64,000 nucleotides of DNA from Thermohalobaculum sp039027855 (GTDB lineage: Bacteria; Pseudomonadota; Alphaproteobacteria; Rhodobacterales; Rhodobacteraceae): contig JBCCJI010000002.1 of the NCBI GenBank assembly GCA_039027855.1, positions 124,001-188,000 of the forward strand, in the 5' to 3' direction. Each line of letters starts with the position of its first letter. Position 1 is the first letter of the stretch. Made by a program: the position numbers and the translations under genes. The notes below the pieces were generated by a model that worked only from the letters and a program-made list of their open reading frames with translations, was not told where the DNA came from and made no database searches. Positions 8,262 to 16,791 of this stretch are shown here, one piece after another.

Positions 8262-9623
8262 ATGCCCGGAAACCTGACCCTCGAAGCGCTGGAAGAAGCG
8301 GTGCAGACCGAGCAGATCGACACCGTCGTCATGGCGCAGATCGACATGCAGGGCCGGCTGATGGGCAAGCGCTTCCATGCCCGCCATTTCCTAGACAGCG
8401 CGGTCGAGGAGACCCATTCCTGCAACTACCTGCTCACCGTCGATTACGACATGGAGCCGGTGCCTGGCTTCAAATCGGCGAGTTGGGAGAAGGGCTATGG
8501 CGATTATGTCATGAAGCCCGATCTCTCGACCTTGCGCCGCGTCCCCTGGCTCGAGGGCACGGCGCTGGTGCTCTGCGATCTCTACGACCACCACGGCCAT
8601 GCCGAGGTGCCGATCAGCCCCAGGGCGATCCTGCGCGCGCAGGTGGCGCGGCTGGCGGCCAAGGGGTTCTCCGCCAACATGGCGAGCGAGCTGGAGTTCT
8701 ACCTGTTCCGCGAAAGCTATGAGGAAGCGCATGCCAAGGGCTATCGCGACCTGATCCTGATCAGCCCCTATAACGAGGACTACCACGTCTTCCAGACCAC
8801 CAAGGAAGAGGGCGTGATGCGGGCCATCCGCAATGGCCTTTATGGCGCGGGGATCCCGGTCGAGAACTCGAAGGGCGAGGCCTGGGCCGGGCAGGAAGAG
8901 ATCAATGTCCGCTACTCCGGCGCGCTGGACGCGGCCGACACCCACGTGATCACCAAGAACGCGGTGAAGGAGATTGCCTGGGCCGCCGGCCACGCCGCGA
9001 CCTTCATGGCGAAATGGGACTACGCCGCCGCAGGCTCCTCCTGCCATGTCCACCAGTCACTGGCGACGGTCGATGGCCCGGTGTTCCTGGATGCCGGGGC
9101 CCAATACGGCATGTCGGCGGTGATGCGCGCCTACCTGGCGGGCTGTCTGGCCCATGCGAGCGAGATCACGCTGTTCCTCGCGCCTAACATCAACAGCTAC
9201 AAGCGCTTTCAGGCCGGCACCTTCGCGCCGACCAAGGCCGTGTGGAGCCAGGACAATCGCACCGCGGGCTACCGCATCTGCGGCGCCGACACCCCGGGCG
9301 TCAGGGTCGAATGCCGGGTCGGCGGCTCGGACCTCAACCCCTATCTGGCCTTCGCGGCCCTGCTCGCCGCCGGTCAGGCGGGGATCGAGGGAGGCTATGC
9401 GCTTGAGCCCGAATTCCAGGGCGACGCCTATGGTGGCGCGGGGCGAGAGATCCCGAAGACGCTCCGCGATGCCGCCGATGCGGCCGATGGCTCGGCGATG
9501 CTGCGTGCAGCGCTGGGTGACGATGTCGTCGACCATTACGTGCACGCCGCGCGCTGGGAGCAGGCGGAGTACGACCGCCGCGTGACCGATTGGGAGATCG
9601 CGCGCGGGTTCGAGCGGGGCTGA
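8262..9623 (+). CDS. Glutamine synthetase family protein (gamma-glutamylamine/polyamine ligase type)
   Basis: A 453-residue ATP-dependent ligase of the GlnA/PuuA fold, expected to join glutamate to an amine. Landmarks are ELEFYLF (metal-binding Glu), AGSSCHVHQSL (His near the ammonia/ATP site), NSYKRFQAGTFAPTKAVWS and ECRVGGSDLNPYLAFAA. I chose ATG 8262 because GGAG lies 10 bases upstream and the in-frame extension reads through a palindromic repeat. The gene lies between a TRAP importer and aldehyde/alcohol dehydrogenase genes, and no ammonia-assimilation partner (glnB, ntrBC) is nearby. I therefore infer gamma-glutamylation of an imported amine or amino alcohol, as with IpuC or PuuA, rather than housekeeping glutamine synthesis. 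Confidence 0.85.
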   Translation: MPGNLTLEALEEAVQTEQIDTVVMAQIDMQGRLMGKRFHARHFLDSAVEETHSCNYLLTVDYDMEPVPGFKSASWEKGYGDYVMKPDLSTLRRVPWLEGTALVLCDLYDHHGHAEVPISPRAILRAQVARLAAKGFSANMASELEFYLFRESYEEAHAKGYRDLILISPYNEDYHVFQTTKEEGVMRAIRNGLYGAGIPVENSKGEAWAGQEEINVRYSGALDAADTHVITKNAVKEIAWAAGHAATFMAKWDYAAAGSSCHVHQSLATVDGPVFLDAGAQYGMSAVMRAYLAGCLAHASEITLFLAPNINSYKRFQAGTFAPTKAVWSQDNRTAGYRICGADTPGVRVECRVGGSDLNPYLAFAALLAAGQAGIEGGYALEPEFQGDAYGGAGREIPKTLRDAADAADGSAMLRAALGDDVVDHYVHAARWEQAEYDRRVTDWEIARGFERG

Positions 9624-9627
9624 GGCG

Positions 9628-11004
9628 ATGACGATGATCACTTGCGTCTCCCCCATCGACGGCGCCGTTGTCGCCGAGCGACCCGCCATGGCTGAGCTCG
9701 ATGCGCTGGCGATGATCGCTGAGGCGCGCGCCGCACAGCGCGATTGGGCCCGCCACCCGCTGGTCGAGCGGGTTGCCATCATCCGCGACGGGGTGGCGCG
9801 GCTGGCCGCACAGAACGATGCCGTGCCCGAGCTTGCCCGCATGATGGGCCGGCCGGTCCGCTATGGTGGCGAGTTCGGGGGCGTGGTCGAGCGCGCGAGC
9901 CATATGGCCGATATTGCCGAGGCGGCGCTGGCGCCCACGATCATCGAGGCGAGCGCCGCCTTCGAGCGGCGCATCCTGCGCGAGCCGCACGGTGTCTGCC
10001 TGGTGATCGCGCCCTGGAACTACCCCTATCTGACGGCGATCAACGCGGTCGCACCGGCCCTGATGGCGGGTAATGCCGTGGTGCTGAAACCCGCCACGCA
10101 GACGCTGATGAGCGCCGAGCGCATGGTCGCGGCCTTCCGTGCGGCCGGTGTGCCCGAGGCGCTGTTCGTGCCGCTTTTCGCCGATCACCAGACGACCGAG
10201 GCGCTGATCGCCGGGCGCGCGGTCGATTTCGTCTCCTTCACCGGCTCGGTCGCGGCGGGCCGGCGGATCGAGCGGGCGGCGGCCGGCACCTTCCTGCCGC
10301 TGGGGCTGGAGCTTGGCGGCAAGGACCCCGGCTATGTGCGCGCCGATGCCGATCTGGATGCGGCAGTCGAAGGGCTGATGGACGGTGCCCTGTTCAATGC
10401 CGGGCAGTGCTGCTGTGGGATCGAGCGGATTTATGTGGCAGCGCCGCTGTTCGACGCTTTCGTCGAGAAGGCCGTGGCCTTCGCCCGGGCGCTGAAGCTG
10501 GGTGACCCGCTCGACCCGGAGACGACGCTTGGCCCCATGGCGCATCCGCGCTTCGCGGCCGTCGTGCGTGATCAGATCGCCGAGGCGCTGGCGGCGGGCG
10601 CGACGGCGCGTCTGGACCCGGCCGAGTTCCCGGCCGATGACGGCAGCGCCTATCTCGCGCCTCAGGTCCTGACCGGCGTGTCCCACGACATGGCCGTGAT
10701 GCGCGAGGAGAGCTTTGGCCCCGTCGTCGGCATCATGCCGGTCGCCGATGATGCCGAGGCGATCGCCCTGATGAACGACAGCCCCTACGGCCTGACCGCG
10801 GCGGTCTACACCCGCGACCCGCAGGCCGTTGCCGCCATCGGCGCCGAGATCGAGACCGGCACCGTGTTCATGAACCGCTGCGATTACCTCGACCCGGCGC
10901 TCTGCTGGACGGGCTGTAAGGACACGGGACGCGGCGCCGCGCTCTCGACGCTCGGCTACCAGGCGCTGACCCGGCCGAAATCCTATCACCTGAGGAAAGC
11001 ATGA
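9628..11004 (+). CDS. NAD(P)-dependent aldehyde dehydrogenase family protein
   Basis: A 458-residue ALDH-superfamily enzyme oxidising an aldehyde to an acid. It has the cofactor-site pattern PWNYPYL, the general-base motif LELGGKDPG, and the nucleophile in NAGQCCCG (Cys262 in the GQxC position, flanked by Cys261 and Cys263). The substrate-channel tail LSTLGYQALTRPKSYH is typical of betaine/succinate-semialdehyde-like members. It begins 4 bases after the ligase gene and overlaps the alcohol dehydrogenase by ATGA, so the three are one translational unit. Likely substrate: the gamma-glutamyl aldehyde made from a gamma-glutamyl amino alcohol or amine. The run of three Cys at the active site is worth noting. 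Confidence 0.9.
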   Translation: MTMITCVSPIDGAVVAERPAMAELDALAMIAEARAAQRDWARHPLVERVAIIRDGVARLAAQNDAVPELARMMGRPVRYGGEFGGVVERASHMADIAEAALAPTIIEASAAFERRILREPHGVCLVIAPWNYPYLTAINAVAPALMAGNAVVLKPATQTLMSAERMVAAFRAAGVPEALFVPLFADHQTTEALIAGRAVDFVSFTGSVAAGRRIERAAAGTFLPLGLELGGKDPGYVRADADLDAAVEGLMDGALFNAGQCCCGIERIYVAAPLFDAFVEKAVAFARALKLGDPLDPETTLGPMAHPRFAAVVRDQIAEALAAGATARLDPAEFPADDGSAYLAPQVLTGVSHDMAVMREESFGPVVGIMPVADDAEAIALMNDSPYGLTAAVYTRDPQAVAAIGAEIETGTVFMNRCDYLDPALCWTGCKDTGRGAALSTLGYQALTRPKSYHLRKA

Positions 11005-12146
11005 GCCTGACTGCCACCTGGTCCTATCCGACCACTATCCGTTTCGGCGCGGGCCGCATCGCCGAGCTTGGCCGCGCTTGCAAGACCGCAGGCATGACGC
11101 GCCCGCTGCTGGTCACCGACCGCGGGCTCGCGCCCCTGCCGGTCACCGCCACAGCGCTTGGCGTGATGGCCGAGGCGGGGCTTGGCGAGGCGCTGTTCGC
11201 CGAGGTCGACCCCAACCCGAGCGATCTGAACCTCGCCGCCGGGATCGAGGTCTACCGCGCGGGCGGACATGACGGGGTGATCGCCTTTGGCGGCGGCTCG
11301 GCGCTCGATCTCGGCAAGGCCATCGCCTTTCAGGCCGGCCAGAGCCGCCCGGTCTGGGATTTCGAGGATATCGGCGACTACTGGAAGCGCGCCGATGCCG
11401 CTGCCATCGCGCCGGTGGTGGCCGTGCCGACGACCGCGGGCACAGGCTCGGAGGTCGGGCGCGCCAGTGTCATCACCCAGTCCAAGAGCCATACCAAGAA
11501 AGTGGTCTTCCACCCGAAGATGCTGCCCGTGCAGGTGATCTGCGATCCCGAGCTCACCGTCTCGATGCCGCCCAAGGTGACGGCGGGCACCGGTATGGAT
11601 GCGCTGGCGCATTGCATCGAAGCCTATTGCGCGCCTGCTTACCACCCGATGAGCGCCGGGATCGCGCTGGAGGGCATGCGCCTCGTCAAGGAATACCTGC
11701 CCCGCGCCCATGCCGACGGCACCGATATCGAGGCGCGCGCCCAGATGATGAGCGCGGCGGCCATGGGAGCGACCGCCTTCCAGAAGGGCCTCGGCGCGGT
11801 GCATGCGATCTCGCACCCGGTCGGCGCGCTCTACGATACGCATCATGGCACGACCAACGCGGTGGTGATGCCGGCGGTGCTCCGCTTCAACCGTCCGGCG
11901 ATCGAGGAGAAGATGGGCTATGCTGCCGCCTATCTCGGCATCGGCGGGGGGCTGGATGGTGTGATCGACTGGGTTGGCGGTCTGAATGCCCGCTTTTCGA
12001 TCCCCGAGCGTCTCGCCACGCTGGGCGTCGGCAACAACCGCGTGGCCGAGATGGCCGCCATGGCCGTCGTCGACCCGACAGCTGGCGGCAATCCGATTAC
12101 CCTCACCGAAGAGGCCGCCCGCGCGCTTTATGATCAGGTGATCTGA
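11001..12146 (+). CDS. Iron-containing alcohol dehydrogenase
   Basis: A 381-residue group III (FucO/AdhB-type) dehydrogenase. The NAD-binding motif is GGGSALDLGKAIA (~residues 96-108). The second landmark is PTTAGTGSEVGRASVI, and the metal-binding half has GMDALAHCIEAY and HPVGALYDTHHGTTNAV with the His ligands present. The start overlaps the ALDH stop. Together with that enzyme it could take an alcohol through the aldehyde to the acid while the amino group is masked by glutamate, as in the isopropylamine/alaninol route (IpuC, IpuH, IpuI). No gamma-glutamyl hydrolase follows: the next gene is a convergent GGDEF protein. Confidence 0.9.
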   Translation: MSLTATWSYPTTIRFGAGRIAELGRACKTAGMTRPLLVTDRGLAPLPVTATALGVMAEAGLGEALFAEVDPNPSDLNLAAGIEVYRAGGHDGVIAFGGGSALDLGKAIAFQAGQSRPVWDFEDIGDYWKRADAAAIAPVVAVPTTAGTGSEVGRASVITQSKSHTKKVVFHPKMLPVQVICDPELTVSMPPKVTAGTGMDALAHCIEAYCAPAYHPMSAGIALEGMRLVKEYLPRAHADGTDIEARAQMMSAAAMGATAFQKGLGAVHAISHPVGALYDTHHGTTNAVVMPAVLRFNRPAIEEKMGYAAAYLGIGGGLDGVIDWVGGLNARFSIPERLATLGVGNNRVAEMAAMAVVDPTAGGNPITLTEEAARALYDQVI

Positions 12147-12216
12147 CACAACGAAACAGCGCTGTGCCGGTCACTGACCCGAAGCGCGCTCGGCGCCTGG
12201 TCGGCGGTGTTGGCTG

Positions 12217-13242
12217 TCAGGCAGCGGCGCGGGATGCTCGGCGTTGGACCTGCGACTGCTCGGCCCGCTCGACCAGTCTTTCGGCCGTGTCGCGGCTTTC
12301 CAGCCGGGCAGCGCCAACGACGCTCATCACCCTCAGTTCATCCGCCCGGCCGCCGCTGCGGTGCAGCCGGATCGCGGCAAAAGCGCGCTCGAGCCCGTCG
12401 ACCAACGGTGCGATCCCATCCGGTCGACGCGCCCGGAGCAGAAGGGCAAAGCGATCACTCTCAAGCCGGATCGCCACATCGCCCTCGTCACCGAGGACCC
12501 GGCGCAGGAGCTCCGCCACCTGGGCAAGCACGCCATCGGCGACAGCGCGACCGCAGGCGCGCCGGATGTCCGACAGGGTGTCGATGTCGATCAGCATGAG
12601 GCAGCTGCAGAACTCCCCCTGACCGTAGGGGATCCCGTCACTCAACAGCCGTGCGGCTGCGTCGGGGAAGAAGCCCACATTCGGCAGTTGCGTCACGGCG
12701 TCGAGCAGAACCGACTGCCGCAGGTCGCGCAGCTCCTGCTGCATGGCGAGAAACTGCGCGCGCATGGTGCCCAGGTTCTCACCCAGCTTGGCCGTTGCCC
12801 GGTGGTGGCGCCGATGCTCGCCCCGCAGCCTCTCCAGCGCGCGGGCCTGCTCCATCGGGTCCTTGGATCTTGCCAGCGTTTCCTCGGCGCTCTTGATGGC
12901 AGCCGCCAGGGCCTCACCCCCATCGACACCGGTCTCGATCATGTCGATGACTTCGCCGAGCTCGGATTGCACGCGGTCGCCGATCCGCTCCACCCCTGCA
13001 TTCAGCGCGTCGGGCGAGAGGTAGCTGGCATACAGCTCCTCGATCAGGGCCGCACCGATTTCCTGCCCATCGGCGATCGCCAGGTCGAGCCGCGCGCAGA
13101 GCCCCTCGTTCGTGCCGCTGGCATAGGTGAACCAGACCTCGTAGGCGCGAGGAAAAGGCGGTGTGCGATGGCGTTGCGCGAGATCGAGGGCGCGGCTCGC
13201 AATCACCCGCGCCTCGGCGAACGTCGATTTCTGGTGCTGCAT
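12217..13242 (-). CDS. Degenerate GGDEF-domain protein
   Basis: A 341-residue soluble protein. The first ~170 residues are helical and probably coiled-coil (for example ALERLRGEHRRHHRATAKLGENLG). The rest is a GGDEF fold: DAVTQLPN (181-188), LIDIDTLSDIRRACGRAVADGV (217-238, quoted here only to mark the metal-binding Asp and the region) and, at the signature loop, LESDRFAL (260-267) where active diguanylate cyclases have GG(D/E)EF. Without the Gly pair it should not make c-di-GMP and may be a binding or signalling scaffold. I favour ATG 13242, with GGAG about 12 bases upstream; an upstream ATG at 13269 is possible. Confidence 0.75.
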   Translation of the reverse strand: MQHQKSTFAEARVIASRALDLAQRHRTPPFPRAYEVWFTYASGTNEGLCARLDLAIADGQEIGAALIEELYASYLSPDALNAGVERIGDRVQSELGEVIDMIETGVDGGEALAAAIKSAEETLARSKDPMEQARALERLRGEHRRHHRATAKLGENLGTMRAQFLAMQQELRDLRQSVLLDAVTQLPNVGFFPDAAARLLSDGIPYGQGEFCSCLMLIDIDTLSDIRRACGRAVADGVLAQVAELLRRVLGDEGDVAIRLESDRFALLLRARRPDGIAPLVDGLERAFAAIRLHRSGGRADELRVMSVVGAARLESRDTAERLVERAEQSQVQRRASRAAA

Positions 13243-13387
13243 GCCGCCGGCTCCGGCGCGGGATAACATCGCGGGCACCGGGTCCGCGCGCTGCCCGCCG
13301 TGCCAGGGCGCATGGTCACAAAGCCGGGTAAGCACGCGGTGAACAGGTGCGGTTTATCGCGCAAAAGGCATGCCGGCGCGCCTCCGA

Positions 13388-15382
13388 TCACCGGCGCTGG
13401 AACAGGCTCTCGATCCGCGCGCGGTCCAGCGTCACGGCGGTGGGCCGGCCGTGATTGCACCATTGCGCCCCCGGCGTCGCCTCGATCTGGCGGAGAAGCG
13501 CATCCATCTCGGCCAGGCCGAGCCGCCGCCCGGCGCGCACCGAGCCGTGGCACGCGATGCGCGACAGCACGGCATCCAGACGGGCTTCGAGCGCCGTGGT
13601 CGTGCCGGCCTCTGCCAGTTCATCGGCGATATCTCGGATCAGTGCGGCCGGATCGGCGGTGCCGAGGATCGCCGGGACCTCGCGCAGGCAGGCCGTGCCG
13701 GGGCCGAAACCCTCCACCACGACACCAAGGGCCTTCAGCGCCTCGGCATGGTCCAGCAGGGTCTCCGCCTCGGGGCCCAGCGTAGCGATCTCGGGGATCA
13801 GCAGCGCCTGCCGGGCGATGCCCTGGGCGTCGCGTTCGGCCTTAAGGCGTTCAAGCACCAGACGCTCATGCGCGGCGTGTTGATCGACGATGACGAGACC
13901 GTCGGCGGTCTCGGCAAGGATGTAGGTGTCGTGGATCTGCGCGCGCGCGGTGCCCAGCGGGCGCGCGGCGGCGGTGGCTTCCCCGGTTGGCGCCGCCCGG
14001 GCACCCGGCTGAAGCCCCTGTTGCGTCTCGGCAGATACCGGGCCCGTTGCTGCCGGCTCAAAGGGCGCCTGCGCCTCACGCAGGGCCAGACGCGCGGCCT
14101 CGGAGGGGCGCGGCGGCGGTCGCCATTCGCCATGGGCCGCGGTCTTTCGGCGTGCGTCCGACAGATAGCGCGGACCGGCCGAAGACGGTGGCAGGGCATC
14201 CGGGTCGGCGGCCATCGCGGGACGAAACGCGCCAAGCGCTGCCGTGGAAAGTGCCTGCCCCTCCACCGGCGCCCCGGTGGCGAGCGCCCGGCGCAGGCTG
14301 CCGACGATCAGCGCGCGCACCCCGGCGGCATCGCGGAAGCGCACCTCGGCCTTGCCAGGGTGCACGTTGACGTCGACGCCCTCGGCCGGGCAGCCGACGC
14401 GGAGAGCAAAGACCGGATGGCGCCCCCGGGCCAGAAAGTCGCCATAGCCTGCGCGCACCGCGCCCAACAGCATCCGGTCGCGCACGGGCCGGCCGTTGAC
14501 GCTGATATACTGGTGCATGGCGGAACCCCGGGCGAGCGCGGGCGGCCCCGCCAGCCCATCAAGCGCGAGAGGACCGCGCGCCTCCGTAAGCCATGTCGCG
14601 AACCGCGCATCATCGCCGATCACGGCCTCGGCCCGGTGGCGCAGGGCAGTCTGCGCCCCTTGCGCGGCACCTTGCGAGGATGCCAGCGGGGCCGGGAGCG
14701 CGGGCAAATCGAGCAGCTGCCGGGCGGGCGCCCCCTCGCCGGTCTCATGCAGTGTCAGCGAGACACCGGGCACGGCGAGGGCGAGGCGGCGGAGCGTATC
14801 GACGATCGCCTGCGTCTCGGCCCGAGCGGTCTTGAGGAACTTGAGCCTCGCAGGCGTCGCGCAGAACAGGTCGCGGATCTCCACCGTGGTTCCTGGCGCG
14901 CGGGCGCCGGGGCGCGGGGGCGAGACGCGGCCCGCCACGACCTCGATCGCCGCCGCCGCATCGCTGCCCGGTGGCCGGGTGAGGATCGACAGGCGCGCCA
15001 CGGCGCCGATCGAGGGCAGCGCCTCGCCGCGAAACCCGAGGGTGGCGATGTTGACCAGATCGCCGCCGTCGATCTTCGATGTCGCATGGCGCTCGACGGC
15101 GAGCGGTAGTTCATCGGCGGGGATGCCGATACCGTCATCCTCGACCCGGATCAGCGCGCGACCGCCATCGGCGATGGTCACGGCAACGCGGCCCGCGCCG
15201 GCGTCGATGGCATTCTCCACCAGTTCCTTGACCGCCGAGGCCGGGCGTTCGATCACCTCGCCCGCAGCGATCCGGTTCTGTGCCGAGGGATCCAGCAAGC
15301 GGATGGCGCGGCGCCCTGGGGTAGCCAGGACCACCCGCGCCGCCCCAGTCTCCTCCAGGATATTGTGGCCCGCATCAGTCAT
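13388..15382 (-). CDS. mutL: DNA mismatch repair protein MutL (endonuclease type)
   Basis: A 664-residue mismatch-repair coordinator. The N-terminal GHKL ATPase has NRIAAGEVIERPASAVKELV, ENAIDAGA, DDGIGI and FRGEALPSIG. A Pro/Ala-rich linker follows, and then the C-terminal dimerisation domain with the nicking-endonuclease motif DQHAAHERLVLE. Also present are ACHGSVRAG and the final WCNHGRPT, where the usual C-P-H-G-R-P is C-N-H-G-R-P. The endonuclease motif fits a bacterium that lacks MutH. The start codon is uncertain: ATG 15382 gives a short leader before the conserved ATPase core, while ATG 15418 would add 12 residues. It lies downstream of the M16 genes in the usual Rhodobacterales position. 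Confidence 0.95.
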   Translation of the reverse strand: MTDAGHNILEETGAARVVLATPGRRAIRLLDPSAQNRIAAGEVIERPASAVKELVENAIDAGAGRVAVTIADGGRALIRVEDDGIGIPADELPLAVERHATSKIDGGDLVNIATLGFRGEALPSIGAVARLSILTRPPGSDAAAAIEVVAGRVSPPRPGARAPGTTVEIRDLFCATPARLKFLKTARAETQAIVDTLRRLALAVPGVSLTLHETGEGAPARQLLDLPALPAPLASSQGAAQGAQTALRHRAEAVIGDDARFATWLTEARGPLALDGLAGPPALARGSAMHQYISVNGRPVRDRMLLGAVRAGYGDFLARGRHPVFALRVGCPAEGVDVNVHPGKAEVRFRDAAGVRALIVGSLRRALATGAPVEGQALSTAALGAFRPAMAADPDALPPSSAGPRYLSDARRKTAAHGEWRPPPRPSEAARLALREAQAPFEPAATGPVSAETQQGLQPGARAAPTGEATAAARPLGTARAQIHDTYILAETADGLVIVDQHAAHERLVLERLKAERDAQGIARQALLIPEIATLGPEAETLLDHAEALKALGVVVEGFGPGTACLREVPAILGTADPAALIRDIADELAEAGTTTALEARLDAVLSRIACHGSVRAGRRLGLAEMDALLRQIEATPGAQWCNHGRPTAVTLDRARIESLFQRR

Positions 15383-15447
15383 GGCACTACAACTAGCACC
15401 ATCGCGGTTGCCAGCCAAGTCTCAGATGACGGCCATCGCCTTTGGCA

Positions 15448-16791
15448 TCACAACCCGGCCGGCTGTCCGACAACAGTAATCGACAGTGCATCGGGGCGCA
15501 TCAGGCGGGCCGCGACACGGCGGATGTCCTCCAGCGTCACGGCCTCGATCAGACCATTGCGGATGTCGACATAGTCGAGCGGCAGGCCCACCGATTGTGC
15601 CCCCACAAGAAAGCGCGCGATCTTGGCATTGGTGTCGAAACGCAGCGGGAAGGCGCCGGTCAGGTAGCGCTTGGCCTTCTCCAACTCCGCCTCGGTCACC
15701 TCGCCCGCGGCCATCCGCGCCCATTCCGCCTGGATCACCTCCAAGCTCTCGGACATGCGCTCATTGGCGGTCGAGACGCTGGCCAGCATCAAGGGCGCAC
15801 CGGTCAGATCGGCGAGATAGCTGTAGGTCCCGTAAGCGAGTCCCCGCTTCTCCCGCACCTCGGTCATCAGGCGCGAGGAGAAGCCGCCCCCGCCAAGGAT
15901 GTGGTTCATCACAAAGGCCGGGATGTAATCGGGATCATCGCGCTGCAGGCCACTGTGGCCGAGGATCGCGACGGACTGCGGCACGGCGAGATCCACCACA
16001 TCGATGCCGGCTGGCGGGTCCACGGCATCGGGCATCGCCGGCCCGGCATCCTCGGCCAGGCTTTCGGGCAGGTCGCCCAGGATCTGATCGACCAGACGCC
16101 CCGCTTCCTCGGCATCGAGGGCGCCAACCACCGCCACATGCGCCCGGTCGAGAGGCATCAGTCTCGCGTGCATCGCTTCCAGATCGGCAATGGTGATGGC
16201 GCTCACACTCTGCTCGGTGCCGGCGACCGGCACACCGTAGGGATGATCGGGGAACGAGCGGGCATACCAGGCATCACGGGCGACACTGTCCGGGTCGGTC
16301 GATGACTGGCGGATCGAGGACAGCCGGCCGCGCCGCTCACGCTCCAGCGCATCGGCATCGAAACGCGGGTCGGTCAGCGCCTCGGCGATCAGCGCGGCAG
16401 AAGGCTCGGCGTTCTCCAGCAGCATGCGCGCCGAGACGCCAAAGCTGTCGCGACCGACCGAAAAGCCAAAGCGCGCGGCCAGACGCTCGGCCTCGGCGGC
16501 AAAGGCGAGAGCGTCGCGCTCCCCTGCCCCTTCGTCCAACATCGAGCCAAGCATCCGGGCGACGCCGGGCTTGTCCAGGCTGTCGAGCAGGGCGCCGCCG
16601 TCGAAGCGGGCCTCGAAGGCGACCATGGGGATCGTCGGTTCCTCGACATGCCAGAAGGCGATGCCGCCGGGACTTGTCCGCTCGTTGATAGTGATCCCGG
16701 CCTCAGCCTCGGTCGTGGCGAGTGGCAGGGCGATGGCGAACGACAGGCTGAGCGTCACGGCGAGTGCCGGCAGGCGGGTCATCACGGTCAT
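15448..16791 (-). CDS. M16-family peptidase homologue, zinc site missing
   Basis: A 447-residue exported protein with a signal peptide at residues ~1-31 (MTRLPALAVTLSLSFAIALP and an AEA-type end) and two M16 domains. Where active pitrilysins have HxxEH, it reads GVARMLGSMLDEGAG, so the zinc ligands are gone. The C-terminal domain retains the substrate-gripping GGGGFSSRLMTEVREKRGLAY pattern. This is the arrangement of a non-catalytic partner subunit, as in mitochondrial processing peptidase or other two-gene M16 systems. Its ATG overlaps the stop of the active M16 gene (ATGA), which fits a heterodimer. Location is inferred to be periplasmic. Confidence 0.88.
   Translation of the reverse strand: MTVMTRLPALAVTLSLSFAIALPLATTEAEAGITINERTSPGGIAFWHVEEPTIPMVAFEARFDGGALLDSLDKPGVARMLGSMLDEGAGERDALAFAAEAERLAARFGFSVGRDSFGVSARMLLENAEPSAALIAEALTDPRFDADALERERRGRLSSIRQSSTDPDSVARDAWYARSFPDHPYGVPVAGTEQSVSAITIADLEAMHARLMPLDRAHVAVVGALDAEEAGRLVDQILGDLPESLAEDAGPAMPDAVDPPAGIDVVDLAVPQSVAILGHSGLQRDDPDYIPAFVMNHILGGGGFSSRLMTEVREKRGLAYGTYSYLADLTGAPLMLASVSTANERMSESLEVIQAEWARMAAGEVTEAELEKAKRYLTGAFPLRFDTNAKIARFLVGAQSVGLPLDYVDIRNGLIEAVTLEDIRRVAARLMRPDALSITVVGQPAGL

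Noticed and set aside
8262..9623. Housekeeping glutamine synthetase glnA
   Set aside because: No glnB/ntr genes nearby and the neighbours are a TRAP importer and two dehydrogenases; the PuuA/IpuC type is more likely.
12244..13266. Long plus-strand frame opposite the GGDEF protein gene
   Set aside because: Arg/Gly/Pro-rich antisense frame without motifs, typical of high-GC shadow; the minus strand has a recognisable fold.
13370..15109. 579-codon plus-strand frame
   Set aside because: Lies fully opposite mutL, whose ATPase and endonuclease motifs are intact; composition of the plus frame is not protein-like.
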